A stretch of DNA of 47,656 nt from Planctomycetota bacterium (GTDB taxonomy: Bacteria; Planctomycetota; B15-G4), in the NCBI GenBank assembly GCA_029259745.1, contig JAJDEO010000030.1:1-47656 (forward strand), read 5' to 3'. Below, one piece after another: positions 1 through 8,001 of the stretch. The position numbers and the translations under genes are program-made. Positions within the stretch are counted from its first letter, which is position 1. Every line of letters starts with the position of its first letter. Under the pieces are notes generated by a model. That model was not told where the DNA came from. It saw nothing but the letters and a program-made list of their open reading frames with translations, and ran no database searches.

Positions 1-90
1 CCACGAGGCGTGCCTGAGCAACGATGTCCCCGTCGACCGACGCCGGCGGACAAGCACCTCACCCACAAGCACCACAGCCACACCGCACCC

Positions 91-558
91 TCACTTCCCC
101 ATACAACACGCCTTGAACTTCTTCCCACTCCCACACGGACACCGCTCATTCCGCCCCACCTTCGCCCCCGGCCGCTTGATCGTCTCACCCTTCCCCGCGA
201 CACGACGCCCGTACTCCCCCGCCAGCGTCCGCGCGTACAAGCCGAGTCGCCGCCCGTCGGACAGTCGCCCGCGTGGCTCGAGATCCATGAGGAAGTCGGA
301 GCACACCTCGGGCACGTCATCGTGCACCGTCGGCAGCATCTCCAGCCGCGCGACGTGGTCGAGCAACGCGGCGCGTACGTCGGGCTCTTCGATGTCTTCG
401 GGCTCGACGTCGCCGTGGTCGGCCGCCGCCGTCATCAAGGTGAGTAGGAACGACGGTGCCACCTGCGCCGTGGAGGACGAGAGGAAGATGCCGGTGTCGC
501 CCTCGCAGAAGTCGGCGACCCAGCTCTCGAGGCGTTCTTTCGTCAGCGGATGAACCAT
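91..558 (-). CDS. SEC-C motif protein
   Basis: A 155-residue protein ending in a SEC-C zinc-binding motif (GRNERCPCGSGKKFKACC), with the CxCx8CC pattern of the SecA C-terminal tail. That motif binds zinc and in SecA contacts SecB and ribosomes; in small stand-alone proteins like this its role is usually unknown. The N-terminal ~130 residues are acidic and helical-looking, with no family I recognise. I chose the ATG at 558, which starts MVHPLTKERL and has a purine stretch (GATGAGG) just upstream; a longer reading to 690 adds low-quality sequence. It is transcribed divergently from the YHS gene at 742. The motif is certain; the function is not. Confidence 0.85.
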   Translation of the reverse strand: MVHPLTKERLESWVADFCEGDTGIFLSSSTAQVAPSFLLTLMTAAADHGDVEPEDIEEPDVRAALLDHVARLEMLPTVHDDVPEVCSDFLMDLEPRGRLSDGRRLGLYARTLAGEYGRRVAGKGETIKRPGAKVGRNERCPCGSGKKFKACCMGK

Positions 559-741
559 GGCCTCATCGTGCCGACACGTCCCGCGCCACGCCACGTCGAG
601 TTGCCCAAGAGTGTCACGTCGTCCAGCGGGACTGCGACACAACGGCACCGAAACGTCGGAGAACGGCAACGCCTCACAAGTCCGTGTCACCCTTGCCGCG
701 TCGCGGCTTCCAAGACACGTCCCGACCCTTGGAGCCGACCG

Positions 742-1659
742 ATGTCACACACAGCACGCATCCTCACGATCATCAGCGCCGCCGCCCTGGCCCTGACGAT
801 CATCGCCGCGCCCGCCGACGCCCAGGCCAACCGCGCGTCTAGCTACAACCTTGAGAACGTCCTCGCGCTCCAGGGCTACGACCCGGTCGCCTACTTCGCC
901 GAGGGCGGCGGCAGGCCACGCGAAGGCAGCAAGCACATCACCCACAACCACGAGAGCGTGACATACCGCTTCGCGACGGAGGACAACCGCAAGCGCTTCG
1001 TCGCCAACCCGACGCGCTTCGAGCCGGCCTACGGCGGCTGGTGCGCCTGGGCGATGTCGGAGGGCAGCAAGGCCGAGATCGACCCCGAGTCGTTCCGCAT
1101 CTTCCGCGGCCGCCTGTTCGTCTTCTACGACGGCCTCTTCGCCAACACGCGTTCAAAGTGGGTGAAGGACGAGGCTGGTCGCATGGGATTGGCCGACAAG
1201 AACTGGAAGAAGCTTTCGGGTGAAGACCCGCCCGCGCTCGGTCGCGACACGACGCTGCAGAACCTCGGCGACGGCGCGCTCGCAATCCAGGGCTACGACC
1301 CGGTCGCCTACTTCCCCGAAGGCGGCGGCAAGGCCACGAAGGGCGACGCTCGCCACGCTCTGACACACGACGGCATCACGTATCACTTCGCCTCCGACAC
1401 CAACAAGAAGACGTTCGAGGCGAACCCGAGCAAGTACGAGCCGCTCTACGGTGGCTGGTGCGCCTACGCGATCGCCGACAGCACCGACTTCGTCGAGATC
1501 GACCCCACGTCATTCCTCGTCCGCGAAGACGGTCTGCACCTCTTCTACGACGGCCTGTTCGGCGACACCCGGGCCCTCTGGCAGCAGGACGATGCGACGT
1601 TCGCCGGCAAGGCGCAGAGCGAGTGGAAGAAGATCGTCGCGAGCGACAGGCGCCCCTGA
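742..1659 (+). CDS. Secreted protein with two YHS domains
   Basis: A 305-residue exported protein: signal peptide (residues 1-28, ending ADAQA) followed by two copies of a YHS-type domain. Copy 1 runs about 42-105 and copy 2 about 180-245. Each begins QGYDPVAYF and ends with an aromatic GGWCA segment holding the conserved Cys. After each copy comes a shared segment with IDP-SF and FYDGLF. YHS domains are often linked to metal binding in heavy-metal ATPases and small periplasmic proteins; the precise role here is unknown. The start at 742 is preceded by GGAG at 731-734. The gene ends just before a strong convergent terminator. The domain call is firm; metal binding is inferred. Confidence 0.9.
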   Translation: MSHTARILTIISAAALALTIIAAPADAQANRASSYNLENVLALQGYDPVAYFAEGGGRPREGSKHITHNHESVTYRFATEDNRKRFVANPTRFEPAYGGWCAWAMSEGSKAEIDPESFRIFRGRLFVFYDGLFANTRSKWVKDEAGRMGLADKNWKKLSGEDPPALGRDTTLQNLGDGALAIQGYDPVAYFPEGGGKATKGDARHALTHDGITYHFASDTNKKTFEANPSKYEPLYGGWCAYAIADSTDFVEIDPTSFLVREDGLHLFYDGLFGDTRALWQQDDATFAGKAQSEWKKIVASDRRP

Positions 1660-1688
1660 ACACGCACGCACCCAGACGCAGCACACAC

Positions 1689-1740
1689 GAACGCGACGCG
1701 GCGCACCGGGATCACGTCCCGACGCGCCGCGTCTGCGTTC
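1689..1740. terminator. Long bidirectional terminator hairpin
   Basis: A near-perfect dyad lies between two convergent genes. 1689-1704 pairs with 1724-1740 (16 bp with one bulged T at 1734), and an inner CGGGA/TCCCG stem (1707-1711/1717-1721) closes a 5-nt loop. It can serve both the YHS gene (plus) and the DUF6370 gene (minus). Confidence 0.8.
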
Positions 1741-1755
1741 TATCGCTCCGTTGCG

Positions 1756-2091
1756 CTACTCTTCGACGACTTCGAACGACGAGGCAACGAAGCGTCCGTC
1801 GACGACTTCTCCCGTGACCTTCGCGTTGCATGACGCGTTGCACAAGCCGTCGGCCGCGTGGGCATCGCCGTGATCGTCGATGCTCGATCCGTCGACGTAC
1901 ATCGACTCGCCGTCGATGCGCACCGCGAGATCGCAACCCTCGCCTTCCATGTCGAAGACGCACTGTCCACAGCCCGCTTCCACGACGGCATCGGTGTACT
2001 CGACGGCCGCGGTGTCGGATGTCGCCGACGAACAGGCCGCAAGCGAGGCGGCGATGAGGACACAGGACAGCAGGGCGATGCGCGTGATCAT
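1756..2091 (-). CDS. DUF6370 family lipoprotein
   Basis: A 111-residue putative lipoprotein. The lipobox is LAAC with the acylated Cys at residue 20. The mature part holds the pattern I associate with DUF6370: CGQC at 41-44, a GCDLAVRIDG segment, then DDHGDAHA.DG.CNA. Conserved Cys, His and Asp suggest a small metal-binding or redox module, but no function is established. It is the last gene of the hemB-mogA-VOC-hydrolase run, 11 bp after the hydrolase stop; its purine-rich ribosome site overlaps that stop. Confidence 0.85.
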   Translation of the reverse strand: MITRIALLSCVLIAASLAACSSATSDTAAVEYTDAVVEAGCGQCVFDMEGEGCDLAVRIDGESMYVDGSSIDDHGDAHAADGLCNASCNAKVTGEVVDGRFVASSFEVVEE

Positions 2092-2102
2092 GGAACGGCT
2101 TC

Positions 2103-2798
2103 TCAGCGGAGGTGTTGGTCGAAGAAGGCGAGCGTGCGCGCCGTGGCGAGCTCAGCGTCGCCCTGATGGTAGTGCGCGCCGCCGGGACGCGCGAATGCGT
2201 GGTCGCGGTCGGGGTAATCGTGCAACGTGACGAGGTCATGGCCGTCGAAAGCCGCATGGATCTCAACTTGGGCTTCGGGACTGCAAAACTCGTCCTGCCC
2301 CGCGATGTGCAGCATGAGCGGCTTGCCGATGTTGTCGCGTTCGTCCAACGCGCCCTCGATGCCGACGCCGTAGAACCCCACGCTCGCGTCCGACGTCGTG
2401 CGCGTTGCCGCGAGGTAGGCGAGCTTGCCGCCGAGACAGAAACCGACCGCGCCGACCTTGCCCGTGCAAGCCTCGTGCATGCGTAGCGCCTCGATCGCGC
2501 GCCCCGCATCGGCGGCCGCGAGGCTCTCATCGCAGACCTTGTAGAGTTCGAACGCCCGCGCCCACTCGGCGTCGGTCTTGTCGGTGAGTTGGATGCCGGG
2601 CTCGATGCGCCAGAAGAGATCGGGACACAGCGCGACGAAGCCGCGCGCGGCCCACTCGTCGCAGAGCCGTCGCATGACATCGTTGACACCGAAGATCTCT
2701 TGCAGCACGACGAGCCCGGGGCCGCTCCCGCCTTCGGGCAACGCCAAGTAGCCTTCGAAACTGCCGTCAGTCCCGGCGTCGATCGTGATCATCGTCAT
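2103..2798 (-). CDS. Dienelactone hydrolase family protein
   Basis: A 231-residue alpha/beta hydrolase of the dienelactone hydrolase type. The catalytic Cys sits in GFCLGG (Cys121), with Asp169 in the AGQDEFC segment and His200 in DRDHAF, giving the family's Cys-Asp-His triad; LQEIFGV near residue 35 supplies the conserved Glu. Such enzymes open lactone or ester rings in the cytoplasm; many homologues outside aromatic degradation have unknown substrates, and no degradation genes lie here. I chose ATG 2798 because GGAG lies 8 nt upstream; another ATG follows at 2792. It is 81 bp after the VOC gene on the same strand. Confidence 0.92.
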   Translation of the reverse strand: MTMITIDAGTDGSFEGYLALPEGGSGPGLVVLQEIFGVNDVMRRLCDEWAARGFVALCPDLFWRIEPGIQLTDKTDAEWARAFELYKVCDESLAAADAGRAIEALRMHEACTGKVGAVGFCLGGKLAYLAATRTTSDASVGFYGVGIEGALDERDNIGKPLMLHIAGQDEFCSPEAQVEIHAAFDGHDLVTLHDYPDRDHAFARPGGAHYHQGDAELATARTLAFFDQHLR

Positions 2799-2879
2799 GG
2801 TCGCGGCTCCATTCGCAAGTCGGACGCTGATCGTAGCGACAACGCGAACGTCGGTCATCACCTCGACCGGCGCGCCGGC

Positions 2880-3254
2880 TCACGCCAGCGGTTGTGCGAA
2901 GTGCAGCAGCGCGCCGGCCGGGTCCCAGACATACGTGACGAGCGCGCCGTGCCCTTCTTCCTTCGGTGGACTCGCGCGAGCACCGTCGAAGTTGCCCGAC
3001 GCGATCACCCCGGACGCGTGGTCGTGCCAGGCCTGAGCATCGTCGACGACGATGTACATCATGAAGTTCTCGGCCCAGTTTTCTTCGTAGTAGTCCTGGA
3101 GGTAGAAGCGCTGCCCGGCGAGTTCGAACTCGGCGAGGCCACTGTCGTGGTGCCAGTTTTCCTTCCACCCCAGCGCGGCGTAAAACAACCGACTCATCGC
3201 GAAATCCTTCGAAGGGACGAAGATCTTCACGTCGCGCGCCGTTGGCGTGGTCAT
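2880..3254 (-). CDS. VOC/glyoxalase superfamily protein
   Basis: A 124-residue protein of the vicinal-oxygen-chelate fold. It starts KIFVPSKDFAMSRLFYAALG (typical first strand and helix), followed by FYLQDYY, MMYIVVDD and the closing WDPAGALLHFAQ strand. Homologues are often annotated as lyases or glyoxalase-like proteins; the substrate cannot be read from sequence. The start at 3254 lies 8 bp after the mogA stop, so co-transcription with mogA is likely. A longer reading up to 3680 in this frame is only a shadow across mogA. Confidence 0.88.
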   Translation of the reverse strand: MTTPTARDVKIFVPSKDFAMSRLFYAALGWKENWHHDSGLAEFELAGQRFYLQDYYEENWAENFMMYIVVDDAQAWHDHASGVIASGNFDGARASPPKEEGHGALVTYVWDPAGALLHFAQPLA

Positions 3255-3262
3255 CGAGTTCT

Positions 3263-3805
3263 TTACTTCTTCTTGGGGCGGAAGACGGCGATCTTCGAGC
3301 TGTCGGTCGTGATGAACGGGCCGCCGATGAGGTCGATGCAGTAGGGGATCGCGGGCATCACGGCGTCCATGCACTCGCCGATCGCCTTGGGCTGGCCGGG
3401 GAGGTTGACGATCAACGCGCCGCCGCGAATCCCAGCCGTCTGACGCGAGAGAATCGCCGTCGGGACGGCGCGCAAGGACACCGTGCGCATGAGCTCGCCG
3501 AAGCCCGGCATCAGCTTGTCGCACACCGCCTCGGTCGCTTCCGGCGTGACGTCGCGCGGCGCCGGCCCCGTGCCGCCCGTCGTGATGACGAGACAGCAGC
3601 CCTGCTCGTCGACCATCTCCTTGATCGCCGCCTCGAGCCCGGACTGCACGTCGGGTTCGATGCGCGAGACGTCTTCCCACGGCGACGTGAGGACGTTCGC
3701 GAAGTACTCGCGGATCGCCGGGCCGCCGCGGTCTTCGTAGATCCCTTGCGAGGCGCGATCGGACACGGTGAGCACGCCGATGCGTGCAACGTCGGAATCA
3801 GTCAT
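3263..3805 (-). CDS. mogA: Molybdopterin adenylyltransferase
   Basis: A 180-residue MogA/MoaB-type enzyme, which adenylylates molybdopterin before molybdenum insertion during cytoplasmic Moco synthesis. Visible family motifs: TVSDRAS near 13, TTGGTGPAPRDVTPEAT at 75-91 (phosphate-binding loop plus conserved Asp), LSRQTAG near 119 and NLPGQPKA near 134. Length matches the family (about 170-195). It sits 28 bp after hemB and 8 bp before the VOC gene; moaA lies far away at 41.3-42.3 kb, so the pathway is dispersed. No strong ribosome site is visible. Confidence 0.93.
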   Translation of the reverse strand: MTDSDVARIGVLTVSDRASQGIYEDRGGPAIREYFANVLTSPWEDVSRIEPDVQSGLEAAIKEMVDEQGCCLVITTGGTGPAPRDVTPEATEAVCDKLMPGFGELMRTVSLRAVPTAILSRQTAGIRGGALIVNLPGQPKAIGECMDAVMPAIPYCIDLIGGPFITTDSSKIAVFRPKKK

Positions 3806-3833
3806 CGGTCTGCCGAGCGAGAGCGAGAGGAAG

Positions 3834-4811
3834 TCATGTCGCCAGCCACTGAGCGGCCTGGCGCGCGAAGTACGTGAGGATGATGTCGGCGCCGGCGCGG
3901 TGGATCGCCGTGAGGCTTTCGAGCACGACGGCCCGTTCGTCGAGCCAACCCGCTTCCGAAGCCGCCTTGAGCATCAGGTACTCGCCGCTCACCTGGTACG
4001 CCGCGATGGGCAGCGCCGTGTGTTCGCGCACGGCCGCGATCACATCGAGGTAGGCGCCGGCGGGCTTCACCATCAGCATGTCGGCACCTTCGGCCTCGTC
4101 GTGCTCGACCTCACGCAACGCTTCGCGGACGTTGGCCGCGTCCATCTGATACGTCTTCTTGTCACCCGACTTCGGCGCCGAGTCGAGCGCGCCTCGGAAC
4201 GGACCGTAGAAGGCCGAGGCGTACTTCGCCGTGTAGGCGAGGATCGACACCTCCGTGAAACGTTCGGCGTCGAGCGCGGTGCGGATGGCGGCGACGCGGC
4301 CATCCATCATGTCGGACGGCGCGATCACGTCGGCCCCGGCGCGCGCCTGCATGACGGCCTGGCGACAGAGCACCTCCACCGTCGGGTCGTTCAGGATGCG
4401 CCCGTCGGGCGCGAGGATGCCGTCGTGCCCATCGCTCGAGTAAGGGTCGAGGGCGACGTCAGTGACGACTTGCATCTCCGGGTAGGCCTTCTTGATCGCC
4501 GCGATCGCGCGCGGGACGAGCCCGTCGGGGTTGACGGCCTCGACGCCCTCGGGCGACTTCTTCGCGTCAACGATCGCAGGGAAGAGCACGACCGCGCCGA
4601 TGCCGTCGTCGCGCGCGCGGCCGACTTCGTCGACGAGCCCGGCGAGGCTCCAACGCGAGCACCCCGGCATCGACGCGATCGGCGCATCGGTCGATTCCTC
4701 GTGGACGAACAGCGGGTAGATCCAATGCGACGGATCGAGACGCGTCTCACGCACCAACGCGCGGATCGCGGCGTTCTTGCGGTTACGGCGCGGACGAGAT
4801 CGAAGGTCCAT
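3834..4811 (-). CDS. hemB: Porphobilinogen synthase (ALA dehydratase)
   Basis: A 325-residue HemB, the usual length. It condenses two 5-aminolevulinate molecules to porphobilinogen in cytoplasmic heme synthesis. The Schiff-base lysines are Lys196 (AYTAKYASAFYGPFR) and Lys249 (MLMVKPA). The metal-site segment reads DVALDPYSSDGHDG (118-131), with Asp where zinc-dependent enzymes have Cys, so this is the non-cysteine, probably Mg-responsive class. The start at 4811 gives MDLRSRPRRNRKN, a typical HemB N-terminus; a longer frame to 5108 adds non-homologous sequence. It heads the minus-strand run that continues with mogA. Confidence 0.95.
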   Translation of the reverse strand: MDLRSRPRRNRKNAAIRALVRETRLDPSHWIYPLFVHEESTDAPIASMPGCSRWSLAGLVDEVGRARDDGIGAVVLFPAIVDAKKSPEGVEAVNPDGLVPRAIAAIKKAYPEMQVVTDVALDPYSSDGHDGILAPDGRILNDPTVEVLCRQAVMQARAGADVIAPSDMMDGRVAAIRTALDAERFTEVSILAYTAKYASAFYGPFRGALDSAPKSGDKKTYQMDAANVREALREVEHDEAEGADMLMVKPAGAYLDVIAAVREHTALPIAAYQVSGEYLMLKAASEAGWLDERAVVLESLTAIHRAGADIILTYFARQAAQWLAT

Positions 4812-5142
4812 GGACACGGCGCTCCCAAGGCAGCGGGCGAGAAGGGCGATGGTTCCCGAGCGCGCTGAGGTTAGCCCGAAGCTCTCGCGGCGATCTACTG
4901 CCGACGCATCACTCTGCGACCGCGCCGTGGCCCGGAAGCTTGCCGGTGGCCCCCTCGGCGTCCTGGACGGGCCGTGCCGAAGACGTCTCCTCCGATGCCC
5001 CACCCGTCTTGACGTCGCGGCCCAGACGCATCGCACCCCGCTCGTTCGGCCCTGCCGCGCATCACGATCAACGCGAGAAGTCCGGGCCGGCCTGGCGTCG
5101 CGGTACACTCCTCGCCGTTCACCACCTCACCGGAGACTCGCG
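4812..5142. promoter_or_regulatory. Divergent hemB / lipoprotein intergenic region
   Basis: A 331-bp non-coding stretch between divergent genes, so it should carry the hemB promoter and that of the lipoprotein. For the plus strand, TACACT at 5104-5109 is a plausible -10 about 34 nt before the start at 5143, without a recognisable -35. No convincing hemB promoter or riboswitch was seen. Open readings inside it look like shadows. Confidence 0.35.
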
Positions 5143-5916
5143 ATGTGCGCCGTGTTGCGTGATCGCTCGCGCGCTTTGCCCTTGACGCTCGCGCTCGCCC
5201 TGCTCGCGGGGTGCGCCTCGGATGACGTGCCCGGTGGCGACGTCGTCGATCCGTCGCTCGAGGAAGGACCGCAAGCGAACGGCGCCGATGCCGAGCTCAC
5301 TGGCACCGACCTCATGATCGAGGAACCCGCGATGATCCTCGACGAGGACACGCGCGTCGCGCCCGGCTTCACGATCGACGCGAGCGGCGAGATTCGGGAC
5401 GCCGCCGGCACGCGGCTCTACGCGCCGGGTGAACCGACGACCGAGCTCGTCGCGGCGCTGCCCGAGGCGGCCTCAGCAGTTGACGAGCTGCCTCTGCGCG
5501 TCGTCGCCGTCGACGCCGCTGCCCCGGCCGCAGCGATCGTGACCTTCGTGCAGACATGTCACGCGCCCGAGGCCGCGGCCTGCATCGTGCGCCTCCAGTG
5601 GGACGACGCGTCGCACGACATCGCACGTCCGCAGCCGCCGACGTCGGGCCCGTTCGCCGAACTGCCGATCATCTTGCGCTTCAACGAGCCCTTCTCGCGC
5701 ATCACAGCTCCGGCCAGCGGCGGCACGGGCTGGGTCCGCGTCCCCGGCGACACGAGCTCGCTGACGTCCGCGCTCCGCGAAGAGGCCCAGCGCAACGACA
5801 CGTCGCGCGTCATCGTGTCCTTTCCGAGCCAGGCGACAGCCGCCGTGGTCAAGCGTGTGCTCGGGGCCCTCACCGCCGCCGGCTTCGACGACGTGACGTT
5901 CGCGGGCACCTTCTGA
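5143..5916 (+). CDS. Putative lipoprotein with ExbD-like C-terminus
   Basis: A 257-residue protein with a lipoprotein signal (lipobox LLAGC around residue 24). An acidic, low-complexity stretch follows, then a region holding four Cys. The last ~45 residues (SRVIVSFPSQATAAVVKRVL, then ALTAAGFDDVTFAG) resemble the periplasmic C-terminal fold of ExbD/TolR, but there is no ExbD transmembrane helix. The function is unknown and the ExbD likeness is my impression from pattern only. GGAG at 5132-5135 supports the ATG at 5143. The gene converges on DUF937 through a hairpin terminator. Confidence 0.8.
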   Translation: MCAVLRDRSRALPLTLALALLAGCASDDVPGGDVVDPSLEEGPQANGADAELTGTDLMIEEPAMILDEDTRVAPGFTIDASGEIRDAAGTRLYAPGEPTTELVAALPEAASAVDELPLRVVAVDAAAPAAAIVTFVQTCHAPEAAACIVRLQWDDASHDIARPQPPTSGPFAELPIILRFNEPFSRITAPASGGTGWVRVPGDTSSLTSALREEAQRNDTSRVIVSFPSQATAAVVKRVLGALTAAGFDDVTFAGTF

Positions 5917-5975
5917 CGAGCGCGAGTCGGCACGTCACCGCACTCGAGCACGCGCACCCCGTGAAACGACAACGA

Positions 5976-6006
5976 CCCCGAAGGGTTCGTCATGAACTCC
6001 TCGGGG
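5976..6006. terminator. Convergent hairpin terminator
   Basis: Hairpin between two convergent genes: 5976-5981 pairs with 6001-6006, and 5983-5988 pairs with 5994-5999 (one wobble, one mismatch between blocks), closing the loop GTCAT. There is no long T-run on either side. Confidence 0.7.
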
Positions 6007-6047
6007 CCGCGTGCACCCAGGCTTGCTCAGCCCGGATCATTCATGCC

Positions 6048-6632
6048 TTAGAAGAACTTCTTCGCCATGCCGAAGAGGTCGTCGGCGATCGAGCCGTCGC
6101 CATCGGCGTCGAGGAAGCTACCGAGAAAACCGCCGCTCTCCTTCTTCGTCGTGCGCACGGGCTTCGAACCACCGAGAAGGCCGCCGAGCAAACCGCCGAG
6201 GCCGCCGCCGCTGCTGTTCGTCGCTTCCTTCTTCATGCCGCCCATCGCCATCGCGGCGATCATCGGGAGCATCTTCTTGAGCAGACCCGACTCGATGCCG
6301 GTCTTTTCCGAGGCGCGCTGCGCAACGTTGCGACTGACGTCTTTGCTGCCGAAGAGATGGCCGAGGATGTTGTTGCCGTCGTTGACGGTTTCTTCGCGCT
6401 GCATCAGCTCGGGTTGCTCGAGGTAGCGCTCGTGTCCGCCGCGACGCAGGGCTTCGAGCAAACCGTTCAAGCCGTCATCCGACTGGGCGTTGCGCTTCAT
6501 GCCACCCGCGAGGGCCGGCACGAGCTGCTCGAGGGCGGACTTCGTCTGGCCTTCATCGAGGTTGAACTGGTCGGAGAGCTTACGCACGGACTGGCCGCCG
6601 TTTGCGTTGAGAATGGTGTCGAGGAGACCCAT
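6048..6632 (-). CDS. DUF937 domain protein
   Basis: A 194-residue cytoplasmic protein of the DUF937 (YidB-like) family. It begins MGLLDTILNANGGQSVRKLS, then a helical domain with ALVPALAGGMKRNAQ, and later LLKKMLPMIAAMAMGGM followed by a Gly-rich linker (GGGLGGLLGGLLGGS). The C-terminal DADGDGSIADDL resembles an EF-hand-like calcium loop. Family function is unknown. The start at 6632 has GGAA upstream (spacing 10); longer readings to 6725 add unrelated residues. Confidence 0.88.
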   Translation of the reverse strand: MGLLDTILNANGGQSVRKLSDQFNLDEGQTKSALEQLVPALAGGMKRNAQSDDGLNGLLEALRRGGHERYLEQPELMQREETVNDGNNILGHLFGSKDVSRNVAQRASEKTGIESGLLKKMLPMIAAMAMGGMKKEATNSSGGGLGGLLGGLLGGSKPVRTTKKESGGFLGSFLDADGDGSIADDLFGMAKKFF

Positions 6633-6834
6633 GGCGGTCGTTCCTTGTAGCGTGCGGTGAATCGAAAGCGACGGGCGAACTACCCGACGGACGTGCAGTG
6701 TCACGACCGCTCTGCGATCGCACAACTCTCGACGATGTCACCTTGCGGCGCGCGCATCACACGACCGCTGCGACCTCATCGCAACACGGTCTCGATCTGA
6801 GCGTACGGCGGGCGTCACGAAACGGTGGCTGCGT

Positions 6835-7113
6835 TCAGTCTTCGGCGTTTGCCTCACCGTCGCGCTTGGCCGCGGCGAGCAGATCGCGCGCCTCCTCGAT
6901 CCGGTCGCTGGGCACCTGGATCCCGATCGATTGGAGGTTCAGCGTGCGCTGCGCGATCGCGAACTCGTCCTGGAGCAGCGAGCCTCCGACGTAGATCGGG
7001 ATCCCGGCGTTCCGCAGGAGCGCTGCGATCACGAGCGCCTCTTCGGCGGTCTTGGCGACGATCACGTCGGTGAGCGGGGCCTCGTCCTGAGTGCCATCGT
7101 GGGGTGAAGACAT
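6835..7113 (-). CDS. DUF2007-type small protein
   Basis: A 92-residue protein resembling DUF2007 ('putative signal transducing protein', a small ferredoxin-like fold). The centre reads DVIVAKTAEEALVIAALLRN then AGIPIYVGG, matching the family pattern of a strand, a helix and a turn, with a later strand IGIQVPSDRIEEARDLLAAA. It carries no enzyme motif. The start at 7113 is well supported by GGAG 5 nt upstream. It is transcribed divergently from the pseudopilin operon at 7467. Confidence 0.82.
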   Translation of the reverse strand: MSSPHDGTQDEAPLTDVIVAKTAEEALVIAALLRNAGIPIYVGGSLLQDEFAIAQRTLNLQSIGIQVPSDRIEEARDLLAAAKRDGEANAED

Positions 7114-7466
7114 ACGTCCTCCAGCTCGGAGATGAAGAGAGAGACTGACGGCCTTGTCACGTCTGACGGACGTCACACGCGCGGGTATCGGGATAGCGTT
7201 CCTGCCGTGGCGACGCGAGTCGTGATGTCTCTTTTGCGGAACCCACGTCAGTTGAGGACGGATTCCGCAGCTCCGCGTGAAGTCATCCCGTCGCATGTAC
7301 GAAAAAGAGAGACCGCCCGCTCCCGGATTCATCCGATGCCACTGCCCCCATACATCACGCCGTCGAGAAGAGCGCCCGGGGTCACGCCGCTCCCACAGTT
7401 CGTCGCACTGAACGACGCCCGGTCCGGCGCCGCCCGCAGCCACTGCAAGTCAACTGAGGTTCCTCG
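7114..7466. promoter_or_regulatory. Divergent intergenic region before pseudopilin operon
   Basis: A 353-bp stretch without a credible gene between divergent starts at 7113 and 7467. It must hold both promoters, but I see no convincing -35/-10 pair. GAGG at 7455-7458 is the ribosome site for the gene at 7467. Open readings in all frames here look non-coding. Confidence 0.3.
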
Positions 7467-7991
7467 ATGACGATCACCCCCACACCACCTCATGTGAATG
7501 CTGGCGCTCGAGCGAACACCGGGTTCACGTACGTGGAAGTCCTGGTGGCAGCGATGCTGATCGGACTCGCACTCGTGACGGCGTCCGCGTCGCTCGACTC
7601 CACGGTGAAGATGAAGTCGGAACTCGACTCCGATCCCGGCACGGCGCACCTCCTCGCGAAGGAGATGTACGAGCTCGCAGCGACTCTGCCCACTGCACCG
7701 TCGGGCACCACGGCTGCAACCGCTGCCGACGACGTCGCCGCACTCGACTCGCTCATCGGCGCGTCATTTACACCGCCGCTGCGGGCCGACCTGTCGACGT
7801 ACAGCGCGTACTCGACCTGGACTCAGCAGACGACTCTCACCGTCTACGACCTTGCCGACCTCGAGAACCCGAGCGGCGACAGTGCTGCCGACGGGATCGA
7901 TGAACACGAATCCAAGATCTACAAGCTGTCTGTGACGGTGCTGCAGGGCGCCACCACGGAAGGCACCTACCACTGGTGGATCCAACCCTGA
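7467..7991 (+). CDS. Prepilin-type N-methylation protein (pseudopilin)
   Basis: A 174-residue type IV pilin/type II secretion pseudopilin-like protein. A short positively charged leader ends at Gly, followed by FTYVEVLVAAMLIGLALV: mature Phe1, Glu5 and a hydrophobic helix, the class III signal cleaved by prepilin peptidase. The rest is a small variable domain with DSDPG and a C-terminal YHWWIQP. It resembles minor pilins of the PilV/GspI kind. It is first of three tandem genes (11 bp and 12 bp gaps), all with N-terminal hydrophobic helices, suggesting one envelope filament or secretion assembly. Prepilin peptidase and ATPase genes are not in this window. Confidence 0.9.
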   Translation: MTITPTPPHVNAGARANTGFTYVEVLVAAMLIGLALVTASASLDSTVKMKSELDSDPGTAHLLAKEMYELAATLPTAPSGTTAATAADDVAALDSLIGASFTPPLRADLSTYSAYSTWTQQTTLTVYDLADLENPSGDSAADGIDEHESKIYKLSVTVLQGATTEGTYHWWIQP

Positions 7992-8001
7992 GGAAGCCCC
8001 G

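Noticed and set aside
1712..2689. Long minus-strand reading (325 codons) across the DUF6370 and hydrolase genes
   Set aside because: Ser/Arg/Thr-rich shadow of the real genes in another frame; no domain, no start signal.
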